DNA of 64,000 nt. Origin: Saccharicrinis aurantiacus (GTDB lineage Bacteria > Bacteroidota > Bacteroidia > Bacteroidales > Marinilabiliaceae). The notes under the pieces were generated by a model. That model had not been told where the DNA came from, did not search any database, and saw only the letters and a list, made by a program, of their open reading frames with translations. The stretch lies in assembly GCF_001660705.2 (NCBI RefSeq), contig NZ_LYBV02000013.1:62001-126000 (forward strand). The letters run 5' to 3'. Shown in pieces: positions 8,783 through 18,492 of the stretch (position 1 is its first letter; each line of letters begins with the position of its first letter). The translations under genes were made by a program, and so were the position numbers.

Positions 8783-11700
8783 TTATTGAGTGATCATTAT
8801 TTTTCCAGAAAGATTACCAACTCTTCCTGTTTCTGACTTCACTCTTAATTGATAAATATATACTCCTGCACTTAAAGGTTTACCATTTGAATAGTTGGCC
8901 TTCCAATGAATAGGCGGAATTGTATTGCCTAAAGAAACTACATTTTTGCGTTGTTTACTTAATAGCTCTCCACTTAAAGTGTGAATATTAACTTCAACAC
9001 TTAGGCTTAAGTTAGGTTCGTCATGTTCAAAGCTAAAATATGCATCAGCTCCGCTTACAATAGGGTTGGGATATACCTTATGATTATTAAAATCGATTTT
9101 TATATTTTTACCTACCTTGAATGAAATAGTTTTTTCATTTGAATTATTAAAGCTATCCCATGCTTTAACGGTTAGTGTGTATTCCCCAATCTCCATTTGT
9201 GGTAGATTACATTCTATAGATCCTTCTTGGTAACTATCTATTTTCCCAACATAATAGTTGTTTAATACTGTAGGAATTGGGCTTATTTCATTGATGACAT
9301 AGGTGATATCATGACCAATTCCTGTTCCTGTAGTATTAATACCACTCTTATCAAACAGATCAACTATAAGCAAAGGGGCAGGTGTGGTTTCATCTCCTGA
9401 TTTAAAGCTGCGTTTATTTAGAAATACATTAATGTCAGGTCCTTCGTTGTCATCAATAGGATTCTCATTCATGCCCCCAATAATGATATCATTAAATGCG
9501 CCATAAGCTTCATGATCTCCACTACTGGCATAGTAACTAATTTTGCCATAGTCATAATTGTATTTAATATCTTTTGGAATAATAAACTCTGACTGAAATT
9601 GTCCTTGGTTTACAGAAGAGCGTCCTTTGTAAATTGTGCTTTTTTGTATTTCAAAAGAGAAAATAGTATCAGAATTTTGCCCTAGGCAATTAACAAATTG
9701 TTTTTTATCATAGATAGTTAGATTTAATTCTCCATCAAAATTGTTAATAACTGTATTCTCGGAGGATTTGTTTGTTGTGATGCTGCCTTCCAATTTGTTT
9801 AATGATAAAGCTTTTAGTGTGTCTGTTTTAACAGTATCAGAAATTAGTATATCATTAATTTTAGTCGATTTAACATTAAAGTCTGGATAAATTAATTCAA
9901 GAGCAGGGTCACCTAATAGAGTAAAGTTAAGTTTGTAAACTCCTGCACTACAATCATTCTTTGTGCGTCTAATTATCTCGCCAAAACGGAGCTTTTTATT
10001 GTTTTCATCTTTCTCCAAAACATTGTTGTAAAAATTTAAGCTTATCGTTTTGTTACTTCCTGTGTAGGCAATTCGGGTGGTTGTGAATAATGCAATCCCT
10101 CCACCAACTGGGCTTAGAAAAACCATTTCCCCTGCAGAAGTTTCTAGTTTGTTATCAAAACGGCTAAATTCACAAGTTGCGGTAACAAATAACGGAAGGC
10201 TATTAATATTTGTCCAGCTACTTATACTTTCTTTAGTAACTACTCGTTCTTCAGCTAGCCCATTAGTACCACCGTGACCCGTATAATTAAATATTAAAGT
10301 TCCTTGTTGAATACAATTGTTGATTTCTTCTTCAACTTCAGGGTACCTATTTCCACTTGACGTAGATACTCTTGGATAAGCATCAAAATATATTTTATTT
10401 ACATTTATTTCAGGGTGCTTATTAGATAATGTTTCATTGATGAAATCTGCGTCGCTCATGTGTGTATTTTCATCACCATCATCAGCAACAAAAGAAACCT
10501 GAGTTTTCCATGGGGATAACTTTTGCGAGGTAATATATTTTTCAGAGCGGTCAACGGCATTAGTTGCCTCCTCAATAGTATTTACGGGGAAACGACCTAT
10601 TCCGATATCAAGTTTATTGTTTTGAATATTTTCTCCTTCATTAGGGTCTAAGAAGCCAAAAAAGTCATCAGAAACAAAAGAATTACTTTGGTGCAATGAT
10701 TCATCAGATTGGTAGGTTATAATTTTGTTTGTATTGTCTGTTGTTGATCTATTATCATAAGATCCATCACCAAATAGGAGTAAGTATTTTGGTAATAAAT
10801 CAGTATTGTCCCCAGCTTTTTCATATAGGCTTTTTACAAAGTCTCTGATAGCACTTACGTCAGGTTGACCACTTGAAAATTCGTTGTAAATTTTCTCTGG
10901 AGTAACCACTAAGGTTGTTAGATTATTATGCTCTTGATGTATTGATGCTAATCGTTCTGCTTGATCTATGAAATCTTCGTGGGTTACTATTATGTAGTCA
11001 ACGGGAGTTGAGTTGTGAAGATTTTGATTTTCAACATTTTCAACAAATGTTACGCTAGGATAACTTTGTGATGGATTAAATGAAATAAATTCTTTTATGG
11101 AGTTTGCATTGTAGTTGAAAGATGCATTAGACCCATTTAATGTATGGTTAACTAGTTTACAATTGCTTGGATCAGTAATATCCCAAATCTTGAAATCAGC
11201 ATTGATATTTCCAAGGGTATAGTTTGCAATCTGATTGTTGCTTACAATATCAATATTTCTAAAAATCATTTGACTTCCTGATTGAATTAGTTTTCTTTTT
11301 GCATTAACTCCAATATAATCTAAATAACCAATTGAAGAACTTGTACCATTGTATTGTAATGTAATGGTGAAGTTATTATCACCAGGAGAAAAAGATACTT
11401 CACTGTTTTTTAGTTGGGCAAAATACCATTCGGTTTTATTGGGTATAATTTCAGGAATGCTAACCGTAGTTAATAGATTTGAATTATGATTAATAGTGAA
11501 GGTTGATGTAGTTTCTGACCTTGCAGCTAGTTGTGTATATACAATTACATCTTCATTTGTAATTAAATTGTCGAAGGAAAATGTATAATCATATGAAAGT
11601 GTGCTGTATGTAGAAAAACGCTCACCGAACCATATTCTACCAGACTTAATAAGGTTTTGCTCGTTTGTTTCAAAGAATTTATAATCATTAAAATAATCTA

Positions 11701-12610
11701 CATTTACAGTTGCGGAACCTCCTTGTTCATCAGAGTTTGTAACGGATTTTATAGTTGAGTTTTTATCTGTAAGGAAGTAAATAGCATCCTCTGTGAAGTC
11801 GTGAATTTCATGTTCAATGATTTTTTTAGTATCGTTATAATTCCAATATTTAGTTCCTTCTGCATAGAAATAAATGGCATTGTTATGATGCCATATCGCA
11901 TTTTCTGCTAAATCCTCATGTCTGAAATCACTATTAAGCTTTGCCAGCATTCGTCCACCATTTCCATAAACACTAACTTTATCTGGGTTTGAAAACCCCA
12001 TATTTTTAAGCTCAGTGTATGATATTTTATGAATGCCACTATCTTTAATTTTAACCTTTACCCATTTGCCATCCTTTAGTACAGAATTGTTCGTAAATGT
12101 TGAGACGTTAGATGCTCCTTTTAAATTTGCGTCACTTAGGGTATCGAAGTTTATGTTTAAAGTGTATTGATGTAGCTTTTTAAAGGTTGGTTCGTTAGGA
12201 TTTCTTCTAACTGGAATTATTGATATATCTAAATTATTAATGTTTCGTGATGTGCTGACCTTGTAAGAAATTGCAATGCTATCTTTTTCAACAATATCCT
12301 TAATAGCAAGGTGTTCTTCAGGAGTTGGCCATTTATAGGATGCATCGGAAATCGAAATTTTTAGAGTCGATAAATCAATATTCGCCGGAATATTAATTGT
12401 TTCTATAATAATAGGTAAGCCAATTTCATTGGTATATCCATTGTTAGAAAAGCTCAGAACTTCCTTTTCTTCTCCAAGAATTGTCATTAGACTAGTTTCG
12501 TGCCAATCAATTTTTTTCTTTAAAAGAATCTTTTCCTCTGCGCTAACAGAAATAGTTAGAATAAATAAAAGGTTAAATAATAGTATCTTTTTATATATCT
12601 CGATAATCAT
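8783..12610 (-). CDS. porU: Type IX secretion sortase PorU (C25 gingipain-like peptidase)
   Basis: The cell-surface transpeptidase that removes T9SS C-terminal signals and attaches cargo to anionic lipopolysaccharide. Of 1275 residues, the first about 25 form a signal peptide (LLFNLLFILTISVSAEE). The middle holds the C25 caspase-like domain, with His779 in FNYTGHGGTNG and Cys813 in VTATCEFSR as the catalytic dyad. The last about 80 residues resemble a T9SS-type sorting domain (KVYPNPIVSG to NLSGKIMITQ), as in known PorU proteins. Length is in the family range. A TAnnTTTG box on the minus strand (complement of 12694-12701) may be its promoter. It is upstream of porV. Confidence 0.95.
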   Translation of the reverse strand: MIIEIYKKILLFNLLFILTISVSAEEKILLKKKIDWHETSLMTILGEEKEVLSFSNNGYTNEIGLPIIIETINIPANIDLSTLKISISDASYKWPTPEEHLAIKDIVEKDSIAISYKVSTSRNINNLDISIIPVRRNPNEPTFKKLHQYTLNINFDTLSDANLKGASNVSTFTNNSVLKDGKWVKVKIKDSGIHKISYTELKNMGFSNPDKVSVYGNGGRMLAKLNSDFRHEDLAENAIWHHNNAIYFYAEGTKYWNYNDTKKIIEHEIHDFTEDAIYFLTDKNSTIKSVTNSDEQGGSATVNVDYFNDYKFFETNEQNLIKSGRIWFGERFSTYSTLSYDYTFSFDNLITNEDVIVYTQLAARSETTSTFTINHNSNLLTTVSIPEIIPNKTEWYFAQLKNSEVSFSPGDNNFTITLQYNGTSSSIGYLDYIGVNAKRKLIQSGSQMIFRNIDIVSNNQIANYTLGNINADFKIWDITDPSNCKLVNHTLNGSNASFNYNANSIKEFISFNPSQSYPSVTFVENVENQNLHNSTPVDYIIVTHEDFIDQAERLASIHQEHNNLTTLVVTPEKIYNEFSSGQPDVSAIRDFVKSLYEKAGDNTDLLPKYLLLFGDGSYDNRSTTDNTNKIITYQSDESLHQSNSFVSDDFFGFLDPNEGENIQNNKLDIGIGRFPVNTIEEATNAVDRSEKYITSQKLSPWKTQVSFVADDGDENTHMSDADFINETLSNKHPEINVNKIYFDAYPRVSTSSGNRYPEVEEEINNCIQQGTLIFNYTGHGGTNGLAEERVVTKESISSWTNINSLPLFVTATCEFSRFDNKLETSAGEMVFLSPVGGGIALFTTTRIAYTGSNKTISLNFYNNVLEKDENNKKLRFGEIIRRTKNDCSAGVYKLNFTLLGDPALELIYPDFNVKSTKINDILISDTVKTDTLKALSLNKLEGSITTNKSSENTVINNFDGELNLTIYDKKQFVNCLGQNSDTIFSFEIQKSTIYKGRSSVNQGQFQSEFIIPKDIKYNYDYGKISYYASSGDHEAYGAFNDIIIGGMNENPIDDNEGPDINVFLNKRSFKSGDETTPAPLLIVDLFDKSGINTTGTGIGHDITYVINEISPIPTVLNNYYVGKIDSYQEGSIECNLPQMEIGEYTLTVKAWDSFNNSNEKTISFKVGKNIKIDFNNHKVYPNPIVSGADAYFSFEHDEPNLSLSVEVNIHTLSGELLSKQRKNVVSLGNTIPPIHWKANYSNGKPLSAGVYIYQLRVKSETGRVGNLSGKIMITQ

Positions 12611-12929
12611 CTTTCTCTCTTTGTGTTAATTGTAACCCCGTTTCTAATAAACGAAATTGGTTAGTTTTGGTTTGGATAAAAATAAATTCGCTACAAAAAT
12701 ACGAATTCAATAACTTAAACGTTATTCTATTGGAATTTATTATGCAGTATGTTGTAAAATGATAGCATTGAGGTGTGAATCAGAGTTGTTGAAAAAAAAA
12801 TCCATTTTAATGATTCAGATTATAACCTTTTTTTATTTTTGCAGTATAATGCAAGAGTGGGATTTAATATTTTAATTAAGTCTCTTGGTTCGTAATCGAA
12901 GAATTAAAATAAAGTATTAATATATTACT
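12611..12929. other. Intergenic region between divergent porU and gldJ
   Basis: A 319-bp AT-rich spacer without a convincing gene. It holds a candidate -7 box for each side: the complement of 12694-12701 (TATTTTTG, toward porU) and 12834-12841 (TATTTTTG, toward gldJ). The gldJ transcript would then carry a leader of about 80 nt. I see no riboswitch or clear operator. Confidence 0.5.
12834..12841 (+). promoter_or_regulatory. Candidate -7 promoter element of gldJ
   Basis: TATTTTTG matches TAnnTTTG. No good TTG lies 19 bp upstream, so the -33 element is weak or absent. Confidence 0.4.
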
Positions 12930-14423
12930 ATGAGATTAAGAAGTATTTTATCGTATGCTACAATTGTGCTAAGCATTGCAGTTTTTACCTCATGTAGTAA
13001 AGGTGGTTCGGGTAATGTATCATCAGTTACAGGTTGGGATTATAATACCCCTGAAAATGGAGGTTTTGAACATATTGCTGGTTATGAACAAGAATTAGGA
13101 CCAGGTCTGAAGTTTGTTGAAGGTGGTACTTTCATTATGGGGCGTGTTGAACAGGATGTTATGTACGATTGGGATAATGTACCGCGTAGAGTTACTGTAC
13201 CTTCATTTTATATGGATGAAAGTGAAGTTCGTAATGTTGATTATCGTGAATATTTATATTGGACAAATCGCGTTTTTGTTGATTACCCTGAGGTTTATAA
13301 AAAGGCATTGCCTGATACTCTAGTATGGAGAAGGTCTTTAGCTTATAACGAACCGATGGTTGAAAATTACCTTCGTCATACTGCATATAGCGAGTATCCT
13401 GTTGTTGGAGTTAATTGGCTTCAAGCGAGTGATTTTTGTGCTTGGCGTACAGATAGGGTTAATGAGAAAATTCTTGTTGATATGGGAGTTCTTGAAATGG
13501 ATGTAAATCAACAAGGGGATAATAACTTTAATACAGATGCTTATTTATTAGGCCAATACGATGGTATTGCAGGTAAAAACCCAATTGAGGATTTAGACCC
13601 TAACAAGGATAGTCGTAGAGTTAGATGGGAAGACGGAACATTGTTGCCTCGTTACCGACTACCAACTGAAGCTGAGTGGGAGTATGCTGCATTAGGTTTA
13701 ATTGGTAATTCTCAGGAAGAAAGAGTAACAAATCGTAGGATTTATCCTTGGGATGGTCATATTACAAGAAATGCCAGTAAGCAGGAGCGTGGTAAAATGA
13801 TGGCTAACTTTGTTAGAAGTCGAGGTGACTACATGGGTGTAGCTGGCGATTTAAATGATGGCGGTGATAAAACAGTAAGTGTATTATCTTATTACCCAAA
13901 TGACTATGGCTTGTATTGTATGGCAGGTAATGTGAATGAATGGGTAGCTGATGTATATCGTCCTTTATCATTTGAAGATGTTGATGAATTTAGTCCATAT
14001 AGGGGTAATGAGTTTAAAACTAAAGTTCTTGACGAAGAAGGTTATGTTGTTGAAAAAGATAGCTTAGGTCGTATTCGTTATAGAATGGAAACGGATAAAG
14101 ATATTTTGGATAGAAAAAATTATCGTACTGCTGATAATAGAAATTACCAAGATGGTGATGGTCAAACTAATATTGCTACTGGAGATTGGTTAGATAGTGA
14201 AGAATCTACCTCAGATATGTATGGAGCGCATACAGGTCAATTAGGCTCTTTAGTGTCAGATAGAACTAGAGTGTATAAAGGTGGATCATGGAGAGATAGA
14301 GCATATTGGTTGAGTCCAGGTACTCGTCGTTATCTTGATGAAAGAGAAGCTAGAGATGATTTAGGTTTCCGTTGTGCGATGACCCGTGTAGGTAGTCCAA
14401 CTGGCAATCGAAAAAAGAAATAA
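12930..14423 (+). CDS. gldJ: Gliding motility / T9SS lipoprotein GldJ
   Basis: An outer-membrane lipoprotein needed for gliding and type IX secretion in Bacteroidota. The N-terminus is a lipoprotein signal (ILSYATIVLSIAVFTSCSKGG, lipobox Cys near residue 22). The body is a formylglycine-generating-enzyme-like fold: FVEGGTFIMGRVEQD near 63, VVGVNWLQASDFCAWR near 155, RYRLPTEAEWEYAALG near 235, YCMAGNVNEWVADVYRP near 330, and YKGGSWRDRAYWLSPGTRRY near 450. The SPGTRRYLDE stretch is characteristic of GldJ rather than GldK. It is divergent from porU-porV and followed by murF, an arrangement seen in other Bacteroidota. A terminator follows directly. Confidence 0.93.
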   Translation: MRLRSILSYATIVLSIAVFTSCSKGGSGNVSSVTGWDYNTPENGGFEHIAGYEQELGPGLKFVEGGTFIMGRVEQDVMYDWDNVPRRVTVPSFYMDESEVRNVDYREYLYWTNRVFVDYPEVYKKALPDTLVWRRSLAYNEPMVENYLRHTAYSEYPVVGVNWLQASDFCAWRTDRVNEKILVDMGVLEMDVNQQGDNNFNTDAYLLGQYDGIAGKNPIEDLDPNKDSRRVRWEDGTLLPRYRLPTEAEWEYAALGLIGNSQEERVTNRRIYPWDGHITRNASKQERGKMMANFVRSRGDYMGVAGDLNDGGDKTVSVLSYYPNDYGLYCMAGNVNEWVADVYRPLSFEDVDEFSPYRGNEFKTKVLDEEGYVVEKDSLGRIRYRMETDKDILDRKNYRTADNRNYQDGDGQTNIATGDWLDSEESTSDMYGAHTGQLGSLVSDRTRVYKGGSWRDRAYWLSPGTRRYLDEREARDDLGFRCAMTRVGSPTGNRKKK

Positions 14424-14449
14424 ATAAATTTTTTGAAATAAATATATGA

Positions 14450-14480
14450 GGTTGGTTCTTAATTGGATCAACCTTTTTTT
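14450..14480 (+). terminator. Rho-independent terminator of gldJ
   Basis: GGTTG at 14450-14454 pairs with CAACC at 14469-14473 (stem extended by a G-T and an A-T pair), followed by T7. Its T-run overlaps the candidate murF promoter. Confidence 0.7.
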
Positions 14481-14487
14481 ATTTTTG
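14480..14487 (+). promoter_or_regulatory. Candidate -7 element directly before murF
   Basis: TATTTTTG ends only 5 bp before the chosen murF ATG at 14493. A transcript started from it would have almost no leader. A -33 TTG at the right distance is not seen. Confidence 0.35.
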
Positions 14488-14492
14488 TATGT

Positions 14493-15791
14493 ATGAAAAG
14501 TATTGCAGAGTTACATCAGTTGTTTTTAAAGTCAAGTGGGGCATGTACAGATACCCGTAATATTATTGAAGGGAGTATGTTCTTTGCTTTGAAGGGTGCT
14601 AATTTTGATGGGAATCAATTTGCCGAACAAGCTATTGCAGATGGAGCAAAGTGTGCCATTGTGGATGATGAAAAAGCATGGGGTGATGATTCTGTTATAG
14701 TGGTGGATGATGTTCTTAAAACTCTTCAAAACTTAGCTAATTATCACAGAACGTATCTTAATATTCCTATCATAGGGATTACTGGAACAAATGGTAAAAC
14801 ATCAACTAAGGAGCTTGTTAATGCAGTACTATGTAAAGGTTTAAATGTTTGCGCCACAAAAGGAAATTTAAATAATCATATTGGAGTTCCTTTAACCTTG
14901 CTATCTATGGATGAGAAGATAGAAGTTGGTGTTGTGGAAATGGGTGCTAATCATGTTGGTGAAATTGCAGAGCTCTGCGCAATTGCTCAACCAAATTGTG
15001 GCATAATAACTAATGTTGGAAAGGCACATATTGAAGGTTTCGGCTCATTTGAAGGCGTAAAGAAAGCAAAGTCTGAATTATATAGATTTATTGAAAGTGT
15101 TAATGGAACCCTCTTTGTTAATGGTGAGAATCAACATTTGAAAAGTATGCTTGATGTTGGAGCAACAATAATCTCTTATGGTAGTGTAGGGGTTGATAAT
15201 GTATCGTGTAAGGAAATCAGTAATCATCCTCTTCTTTCATTTATCGCAAAAGTTGGAGAAAAGGACATGAGATTATCAACTCATTTAATTGGTGCTTATA
15301 ATATCGAGAATGTATTGGCTGCAATTTCCATTGGTATGTATTTTAATATAGATGTATCAGATATTAAAGCTGCAATAGAGTTGTATGTGCCTTCAAATAA
15401 CAGGTCGCAGTTAATAAAAACGGCGACTAATCAGATATTGCTTGATGCCTATAATGCAAATCCAAGTAGCATGGCTTTGGCGTTAGCGAACTTTATTAAG
15501 CTAGATCATCAGAATAAGGTATTGGTTATTGGTGAAATGAAAGAACTTGGTGAATCGAGTATTGAGGAGCATCAAAATATAATTGATACAATTATTAAGG
15601 AAGATTTTTCGCAAGTTTTTCTTCTTGGAACAAGTTTTAGCCAGGTATCATGTAGTGATGGTTCTTTTGCAGTATTCTCTACAACATTAGATCTAATCAA
15701 TTATTTAAAAGATCATCCGATTAAAGATTCATTTGTATTTATAAAAGGGTCGAGGAGTAATAAACTCGAAGATGTAGTAAAATATCTTTAG
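14493..15791 (+). CDS. murF: UDP-N-acetylmuramoyl-tripeptide--D-alanyl-D-alanine ligase
   Basis: The last cytoplasmic Mur ligase: adds D-Ala-D-Ala to the UDP-MurNAc tripeptide. The start is placed at MKSIAELHQLFLKSSGACTD, because ten upstream in-frame codons run through the gldJ terminator. The 432 residues show the Mur ligase order: the N-terminal uracil-binding domain, P-loop GITGTNGKTSTKELV near residue 98, the central VVEMGANHVGEIAELC, and the C-terminal domain with DAYNANPSSMALAL near 325 and VIGEMKELGESS. It ends 2 bp before the convergent glycosyltransferase gene, with no room for a separate terminator. Confidence 0.95.
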   Translation: MKSIAELHQLFLKSSGACTDTRNIIEGSMFFALKGANFDGNQFAEQAIADGAKCAIVDDEKAWGDDSVIVVDDVLKTLQNLANYHRTYLNIPIIGITGTNGKTSTKELVNAVLCKGLNVCATKGNLNNHIGVPLTLLSMDEKIEVGVVEMGANHVGEIAELCAIAQPNCGIITNVGKAHIEGFGSFEGVKKAKSELYRFIESVNGTLFVNGENQHLKSMLDVGATIISYGSVGVDNVSCKEISNHPLLSFIAKVGEKDMRLSTHLIGAYNIENVLAAISIGMYFNIDVSDIKAAIELYVPSNNRSQLIKTATNQILLDAYNANPSSMALALANFIKLDHQNKVLVIGEMKELGESSIEEHQNIIDTIIKEDFSQVFLLGTSFSQVSCSDGSFAVFSTTLDLINYLKDHPIKDSFVFIKGSRSNKLEDVVKYL

Positions 15792-15793
15792 TA

Positions 15794-16822
15794 TTATATC
15801 TTATGTCTGAGGTCTGAGTATTTTCTGATCCCTCTAAAAAAGAATTGAAATACAATAGAGTGTTGGTATATTTCTGGATGTTTATTTTGAGTTGTATATT
15901 TAAGGTTTTTGCGCCTTTTTTTGTAGAATAAAGGTAAGTGTTTATAAAAACTAAGATGAGCTTTTAATACGGACCAAAAGTTTTTAATTTCTAGAGATGC
16001 TAAGAACTTCATGGCTGCGATACCATCTATAATCATTCTTTCAATTAGCTTAAATAGCCATTTGTTTCGGGGTAGGTTTTTTGTTAACAGAAATAAGTTG
16101 TTTCTGAAATTTAAGTATACTTTTCTTGGGTCGCTATAATCTAGAGTGGCACCTCCGAGGTGATACACTTCACTTTCTGCTATATATTTAACTTTCCAGC
16201 CTCTGTTCTTTAAGCGCCAACATAGGTCAATTTCCTCCATATGAGCAAAAAAGTCTTCATCTAAACCACCAACTTCATGAAATATGTTTGCTCTAGTCAT
16301 TAGTGCGGCTCCACTAGCCCAAAATATGTTTTTTGAAGTGTTATATTGGCCGGTGTCTTCTTCTATTTTATTAAATATACGGCCTTCACAAAATGGGAAT
16401 CCATATTTGTCAATGTGTCCTCCTGCCGCACCTGCGTATTCAAAATATTTTGGTTCTTTATAGCTTTTAATTTTAGGAACGCATACAGCAATATTATCAT
16501 GCGTTTCCATTTCGAGAACAAGCGGTTCAAGCCAGTTATTTGCCGGAGCAACATCAGAGTTGAGTAATATGTAATATTTGGACTCTATTTGTTTTAAGGC
16601 TCTATTATATCCGCCCGTAAAGCCATAGTTTTTATCAAGCTTTATGATTTCAATCTCTGGGTGCTTGTTTTCTAAATAGCTAACAGAATTATCGGTAGAT
16701 GCATTGTCGGCTACATAAATTTTAAAATTAACTGAATGTGAGTTTTTCACTACTGTGGGTATAAACTCCTTTAGTAGTTTTTCTCCATTCCAGTTGAGTA
16801 TAACGATTGCTACTTTTGTCAT
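15794..16822 (-). CDS. Glycosyltransferase family 2 (rhamnosyltransferase-like)
   Basis: A predicted inverting GT-A glycosyltransferase. In 342 residues it shows AIVILNWNGEKLLKEF at the start, VADNASTDNSVSYL near 40, KNYGFTGGYNRALKQ near 62, the metal-binding ILLNSDVAP near 85, and WASGAALMTRANIF with HMEEIDLCWRLKNRGW near 190, all typical of GT2 enzymes of the rhamnosyltransferase type. The C-terminal third is basic and probably membrane-associated. It is the last of four minus-strand genes (mtaB, inositol-phosphatase-like, lpxL-like, GT2) separated by 4-9 bp. The acyltransferase neighbour suggests a role in lipopolysaccharide or another surface glycan; the sugar and acceptor are unknown. 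Confidence 0.88.
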   Translation of the reverse strand: MTKVAIVILNWNGEKLLKEFIPTVVKNSHSVNFKIYVADNASTDNSVSYLENKHPEIEIIKLDKNYGFTGGYNRALKQIESKYYILLNSDVAPANNWLEPLVLEMETHDNIAVCVPKIKSYKEPKYFEYAGAAGGHIDKYGFPFCEGRIFNKIEEDTGQYNTSKNIFWASGAALMTRANIFHEVGGLDEDFFAHMEEIDLCWRLKNRGWKVKYIAESEVYHLGGATLDYSDPRKVYLNFRNNLFLLTKNLPRNKWLFKLIERMIIDGIAAMKFLASLEIKNFWSVLKAHLSFYKHLPLFYKKRRKNLKYTTQNKHPEIYQHSIVFQFFFRGIRKYSDLRHKI

Positions 16823-16831
16823 ATAGGTTTG

Positions 16832-17698
16832 TTATTTTTTGTGTTTCCACCTATCATGACTCCATAGCCAGTATTCAGGTTTCTGTTTAATTATGTTTTC
16901 GAGGTGTTGAGTGTGTATTTTGGTTATCTCAAATTCCTCACATTCCTTAGGGCGTTCTACTAATAGCTCAAAAGTAGCTTCGTAATAGCCCCTTTTTACT
17001 TTGTCCACTCTTAAAAAAGCAACGGGACTATTAGTTTTAACTGCCATTTTCTCAGCTCCGAGTAATACCGGAACTTCTTGGTTGAAAAAAGTACTGTAAT
17101 ACTGAATTTTATTTTTTGCAGGAGATTGATCTGCAATCATACCAATAATAAAGTGTTGTTTGGCTCGTCTTAATTTTAACATGTCTCTGAAGCATGTTTT
17201 CATCGGGAAATTTAGTGTGCCCCATTTAGAGCGTATGTTAAGTAAGAATTTATCATAGGGTTTATTCCTGAGTGGATGATAAACCTGCGTTCCTAATGCT
17301 TTTATATGGCCATTTACGAAAGGTACCCATTCCCAGTTTCCATAATGACCAAGTATAATAATTACATCTTTGCCTTCATCATAAAATTTGTCAAGCAATT
17401 CTGTATTGTGAAATTTCATACGTTTTGCCATCTCGTTATTTGATATGGCATGTACTTTAAAAGTCTCAAAGAATAAGTCGCATAAATGTTTGTAAAACCT
17501 TTTGGCTATTTCTGATATTTCTTTTTCTGATTTCTCAGGAAAGGCATTTCTTAGATTTCTGAAAATTACCTCTTTTCTATAGCCTATAAGTCTAACTAAG
17601 AGGTAAAATATATCTGATAAAAAATATATTGCCCAAAATGGGAGGTGACCTATTAGTTTAATTAAAAGTATTCCTATGTGTACTATAAAAGTTTTCAA
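16832..17698 (-). CDS. Lipid A biosynthesis acyltransferase (LpxL/HtrB family)
   Basis: Predicted to add a secondary acyl chain to lipid A at the inner membrane. It has 288 residues with an N-terminal membrane segment (about 5-35, LLIKLIGHLPFWAIYFLSD). The acyltransferase motif is HYGNWEW near residue 117 (H-x4-E), followed by YHPLRNKPYD and IADQSPAK near 195, and it ends in EYWLWSHDRWKHKK, the usual LpxL tail. All key motifs are present. It is 4 bp downstream of the inositol-phosphatase-like gene and 9 bp upstream of a glycosyltransferase, so it belongs to an envelope operon. Confidence 0.92.
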   Translation of the reverse strand: MKTFIVHIGILLIKLIGHLPFWAIYFLSDIFYLLVRLIGYRKEVIFRNLRNAFPEKSEKEISEIAKRFYKHLCDLFFETFKVHAISNNEMAKRMKFHNTELLDKFYDEGKDVIIILGHYGNWEWVPFVNGHIKALGTQVYHPLRNKPYDKFLLNIRSKWGTLNFPMKTCFRDMLKLRRAKQHFIIGMIADQSPAKNKIQYYSTFFNQEVPVLLGAEKMAVKTNSPVAFLRVDKVKRGYYEATFELLVERPKECEEFEITKIHTQHLENIIKQKPEYWLWSHDRWKHKK

Positions 17699-17702
17699 TT
17701 TA

Positions 17703-18488
17703 CTAATTCATTAGTTGGTTAATCGTTGTTCTAAATTCCTCAAAAATTAAATTGTTAGAGGAAATAATCTCTTTCCCATAAATGTAGTTATTACCTCCTC
17801 TAAAGTCGCAGTTTTTACCTCCTGCCTGCTGCAAAATGAAGGCTCCGGCAGCTACGTCATATGGTTTTAGTCCGTATTCATAAAAACCCTCAAACCTTCC
17901 GCATGCCACATATACTAAATCTGTTGCAGCTGAGCCAAGTCTTCTTAATCCATGAGAGTTCTTCATGAAATAATCAAGAGATTTCATGAAGCCTTCCATT
18001 TTGGCAAAATCCGAATATGGGAAACCTGTGGCTAAAAGGCTGTCTTTTACTCTTTGTGTGTTCGATACCTGGATTTGTTCGTCATTAAGAAATGCAGAAC
18101 TATTTTTCCATGCATAAAAACATTCATCTAAGCCTATTTCATAAACAATACCTAAAACAATTTCGTCATTTTCTTCAAGAGCAACACTTATTGCATGTGG
18201 GTATAATCCATGGATAAAATTAGTTGTTCCGTCAATAGGGTCTATTATCCAGTTATGTGTATCTCCAATAGCTTCAGAAGTTCCTTCTTCTGCTATAAAA
18301 CCAGCTTCGGGCAAAAGTTTGCTAAGGCCATCAACAAGGAGTCTTTCAGATCCTTTATCAACATGGGTAACAAAATCGTTACTGCCTTTGGTCTCAATTT
18401 GCTTTTGTTTTTTACCTTCTTCTTTAATATAGGCACCTGTTGATTTAATCAGGTCAATTGCTTGTTGGCAAAGAGTTTTATAATCCAT
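17703..18488 (-). CDS. Inositol monophosphatase family protein (SuhB-like)
   Basis: A Mg-dependent sugar/inositol phosphatase of the FIG superfamily. The chosen start MDYKTLCQQAIDLI leaves a 4-bp gap to mtaB; the upstream extension to 18524 would overlap mtaB and has no family similarity. Of 261 residues, the metal-binding signatures are EEGTS near residue 67, WIIDPIDGTTNFIHG near 79-93, and the C-terminal KPYDVAAGAFILQQAGG near 207. The natural substrate could be inositol phosphate or another sugar phosphate. Its place between mtaB and lpxL-like genes does not settle this. Confidence 0.92.
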   Translation of the reverse strand: MDYKTLCQQAIDLIKSTGAYIKEEGKKQKQIETKGSNDFVTHVDKGSERLLVDGLSKLLPEAGFIAEEGTSEAIGDTHNWIIDPIDGTTNFIHGLYPHAISVALEENDEIVLGIVYEIGLDECFYAWKNSSAFLNDEQIQVSNTQRVKDSLLATGFPYSDFAKMEGFMKSLDYFMKNSHGLRRLGSAATDLVYVACGRFEGFYEYGLKPYDVAAGAFILQQAGGKNCDFRGGNNYIYGKEIISSNNLIFEEFRTTINQLMN

Positions 18489-18492
18489 AGTT

